Source: DATDOR01 sp035512695 (GTDB lineage Bacteria > Chloroflexota > Anaerolineae > Anaerolineales > JABWBV01). From it: DNA of 14,384 nucleotides. The stretch lies in NCBI GenBank assembly GCA_035512695.1, contig DATKDL010000245.1:1-14384 (forward strand), given 5' to 3'. Within the stretch, counting starts at the first letter, position 1; each line of letters begins with the position of its first letter. The notes beneath the pieces are model-generated. The model was not told the origin of the DNA. It was given only the letters and a program-made list of their open reading frames with translations, and made no database searches. Below are positions 13,540-14,384 of the stretch, in pieces. The position numbers and the translations under genes were made by a program.

Positions 13540-13594
13540 CGGGAAAATGGACCCGGCTGCGGGGCGAAGCCCTGCAGCCGGGTCCATTTTCCCG
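13540..13594 (+). terminator. 26-bp hairpin closing the nurA-herA cluster
   Basis: Arms 13540-13565 and 13569-13594 pair over 26 bp with one G-T pair and a GAA loop. The tip contains GCGAAGC, a heptamer known to form an unusually stable DNA mini-hairpin. It starts 3 nt after the DinB-like stop and ends 11 nt before the next gene. No U-run follows, so it is terminator-like but could also block or protect RNA ends. Confidence 0.5.
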
Positions 13595-13605
13595 AATTTA
13601 TCCCT

Positions 13606-14384
13606 ATGCTCACAGACACCCTCCCCTCCGGCCTCACGCTCCCCAAGATCGGCTACGGAATGTGGAAGATCGGCGGAGCGATGGCGGCAGACCGCTCCAA
13701 AGACGAGCGCTCGCTGCAGGCGGTCCGGACAGCCCTGGAGATTGGCTATACGCATTTTGATACGGCCGAGATGTACGCCCGCGGGCACTCCGAAGCGCTG
13801 CTCGCCCAGGCCCTGCACGACACCGGCACCCCCAGGGAGAACGTCTTTATCACGACCAAGGTCTCCCCCTCCAACCTGCGCCACGACGACCTGATCGGCG
13901 CATGCGAAGCCAGCCTGGCCCGGCTGGATACGGAATACATCGACCTCTACCTGATCCACTGGCCCGGCCGGACGCCACTCGAAGAGAGCTTCCGGGCCCT
14001 CAATACCCTGCAGGCCGCCGGGAAGATCCGCCACATCGGTGTCAGCAACTTCGACCTGCGCTTGCTCGAACGCGCCATCACGCTGTGCGATACCCCGCTG
14101 GCTACCAACCAGATTCAATACTCGCTCAGCGATCGCGCCGCCGAGACCGGCGGAATGGTCGAGTTCTGCAGGGAGAACGGCCTGTTCGTCACCGCGTACT
14201 CGCCCGTCGATGCAGGCCGCCTGCGAGTCCTCAAACCGCTGCGCGAAGTCGCCGCCAAACACAACGCCACCGCGTACCAGATCGCCCTGGCCTGGCTCGT
14301 CCGCCAACCGAACGTGATCACGATCCCGATGTCGATGAACCCAACCCACATCGCCGAAAACTTCGCCGCCGCCGATATCCGGCT
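13606..14384 (+). CDS. Aldo/keto reductase (3' end outside the window)
   Basis: NAD(P)H-dependent carbonyl reductase of the AKR superfamily. The 259 complete codons seen begin MLTDTLPSGLTLPKIGYGMW, the usual first strand of the barrel. The catalytic tetrad is in place: Asp52 and Tyr57 in THFDTAEMYARG, Lys85 in FITTKVSP, and His118 in YLIHWPG. Later come GKIRHIGVSNFD, NQIQYSLSD and AYSPVDAGRL, followed by the cofactor-binding end (VITIPMSMNPTHIAENF). The gene is still open at position 14384, so 15-40 residues may be missing. No Shine-Dalgarno sequence is seen before ATG 13606, which lies 11 nt past the large hairpin. The substrate cannot be inferred. Confidence 0.93.
   Translation, partial: MLTDTLPSGLTLPKIGYGMWKIGGAMAADRSKDERSLQAVRTALEIGYTHFDTAEMYARGHSEALLAQALHDTGTPRENVFITTKVSPSNLRHDDLIGACEASLARLDTEYIDLYLIHWPGRTPLEESFRALNTLQAAGKIRHIGVSNFDLRLLERAITLCDTPLATNQIQYSLSDRAAETGGMVEFCRENGLFVTAYSPVDAGRLRVLKPLREVAAKHNATAYQIALAWLVRQPNVITIPMSMNPTHIAENFAAADIR

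Overview
The window is GC-rich bacterial chromosome with densely packed genes, many of them joined by ATGA or TGATG stop/start overlaps. It probably comes from a Chloroflexota (Anaerolineae-like) bacterium. That placement is an inference from the gene mix (bacterial NurA/HerA pair, DinB-like four-helix protein, SIMPL protein, Tgt-UppP pair, high GC) and was not tested by a search. No tRNA, rRNA, CRISPR array or transposase was seen.

Layout. (1) 60-2736, + strand: tgt (queuosine tRNA modification), uppP (undecaprenyl-diphosphate recycling) and a PstS-like substrate-binding lipoprotein form one overlapping operon. A TATAAT box lies only 8 nt before the GTG of tgt, so the mRNA is probably leaderless. 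(2) 2746-3395, - strand: an unrecognised 184-aa protein, preceded and coupled by a 31-aa ORF that has its own extended -10 box. (3) 3487-6763, - strand: a pyruvate-dehydrogenase-type operon in the order E1 alpha, E1 beta, E2, ending at an 18-bp hairpin. E3 is not in the window. (4) 6764-7158: a 395-bp divergent control region with three long hairpins and two divergent extended -10 boxes. (5) 7159-7596, + strand: a small lipoprotein with a classic terminator, convergent with a secreted SIMPL-domain protein (7666-8448, -). (6) 8656-13536, + strand: nurA, a stand-alone HAS-barrel protein, a four-helix-bundle (23S-IVS type) protein, herA, and a DinB-like protein. (7) 13606 to the window end: an aldo/keto reductase, cut by the window edge.

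The most interesting block is region 6. NurA and HerA are the known nuclease/translocase pair for DNA end processing. Here the pair carries a separate HAS-barrel subunit, a DinB-type protein coupled to herA by TGATG, and a four-helix-bundle gene that interrupts the operon. That gene is followed by two identical 17-bp copies of a palindromic motif, 30 bp apart, directly in front of herA. It is also bracketed by a 9-bp direct repeat.

A second theme is a set of long intergenic palindromes (3429-3469, 6795-6845, 7025-7131, 13540-13594). Their arms are unrelated but their tips are alike, a GC-rich stem around GGGCGAA or a close variant. Several sit in leaders or between operons without a U-tract. 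A third theme is a recurrent extended -10 promoter of the form GGTAYAAT.
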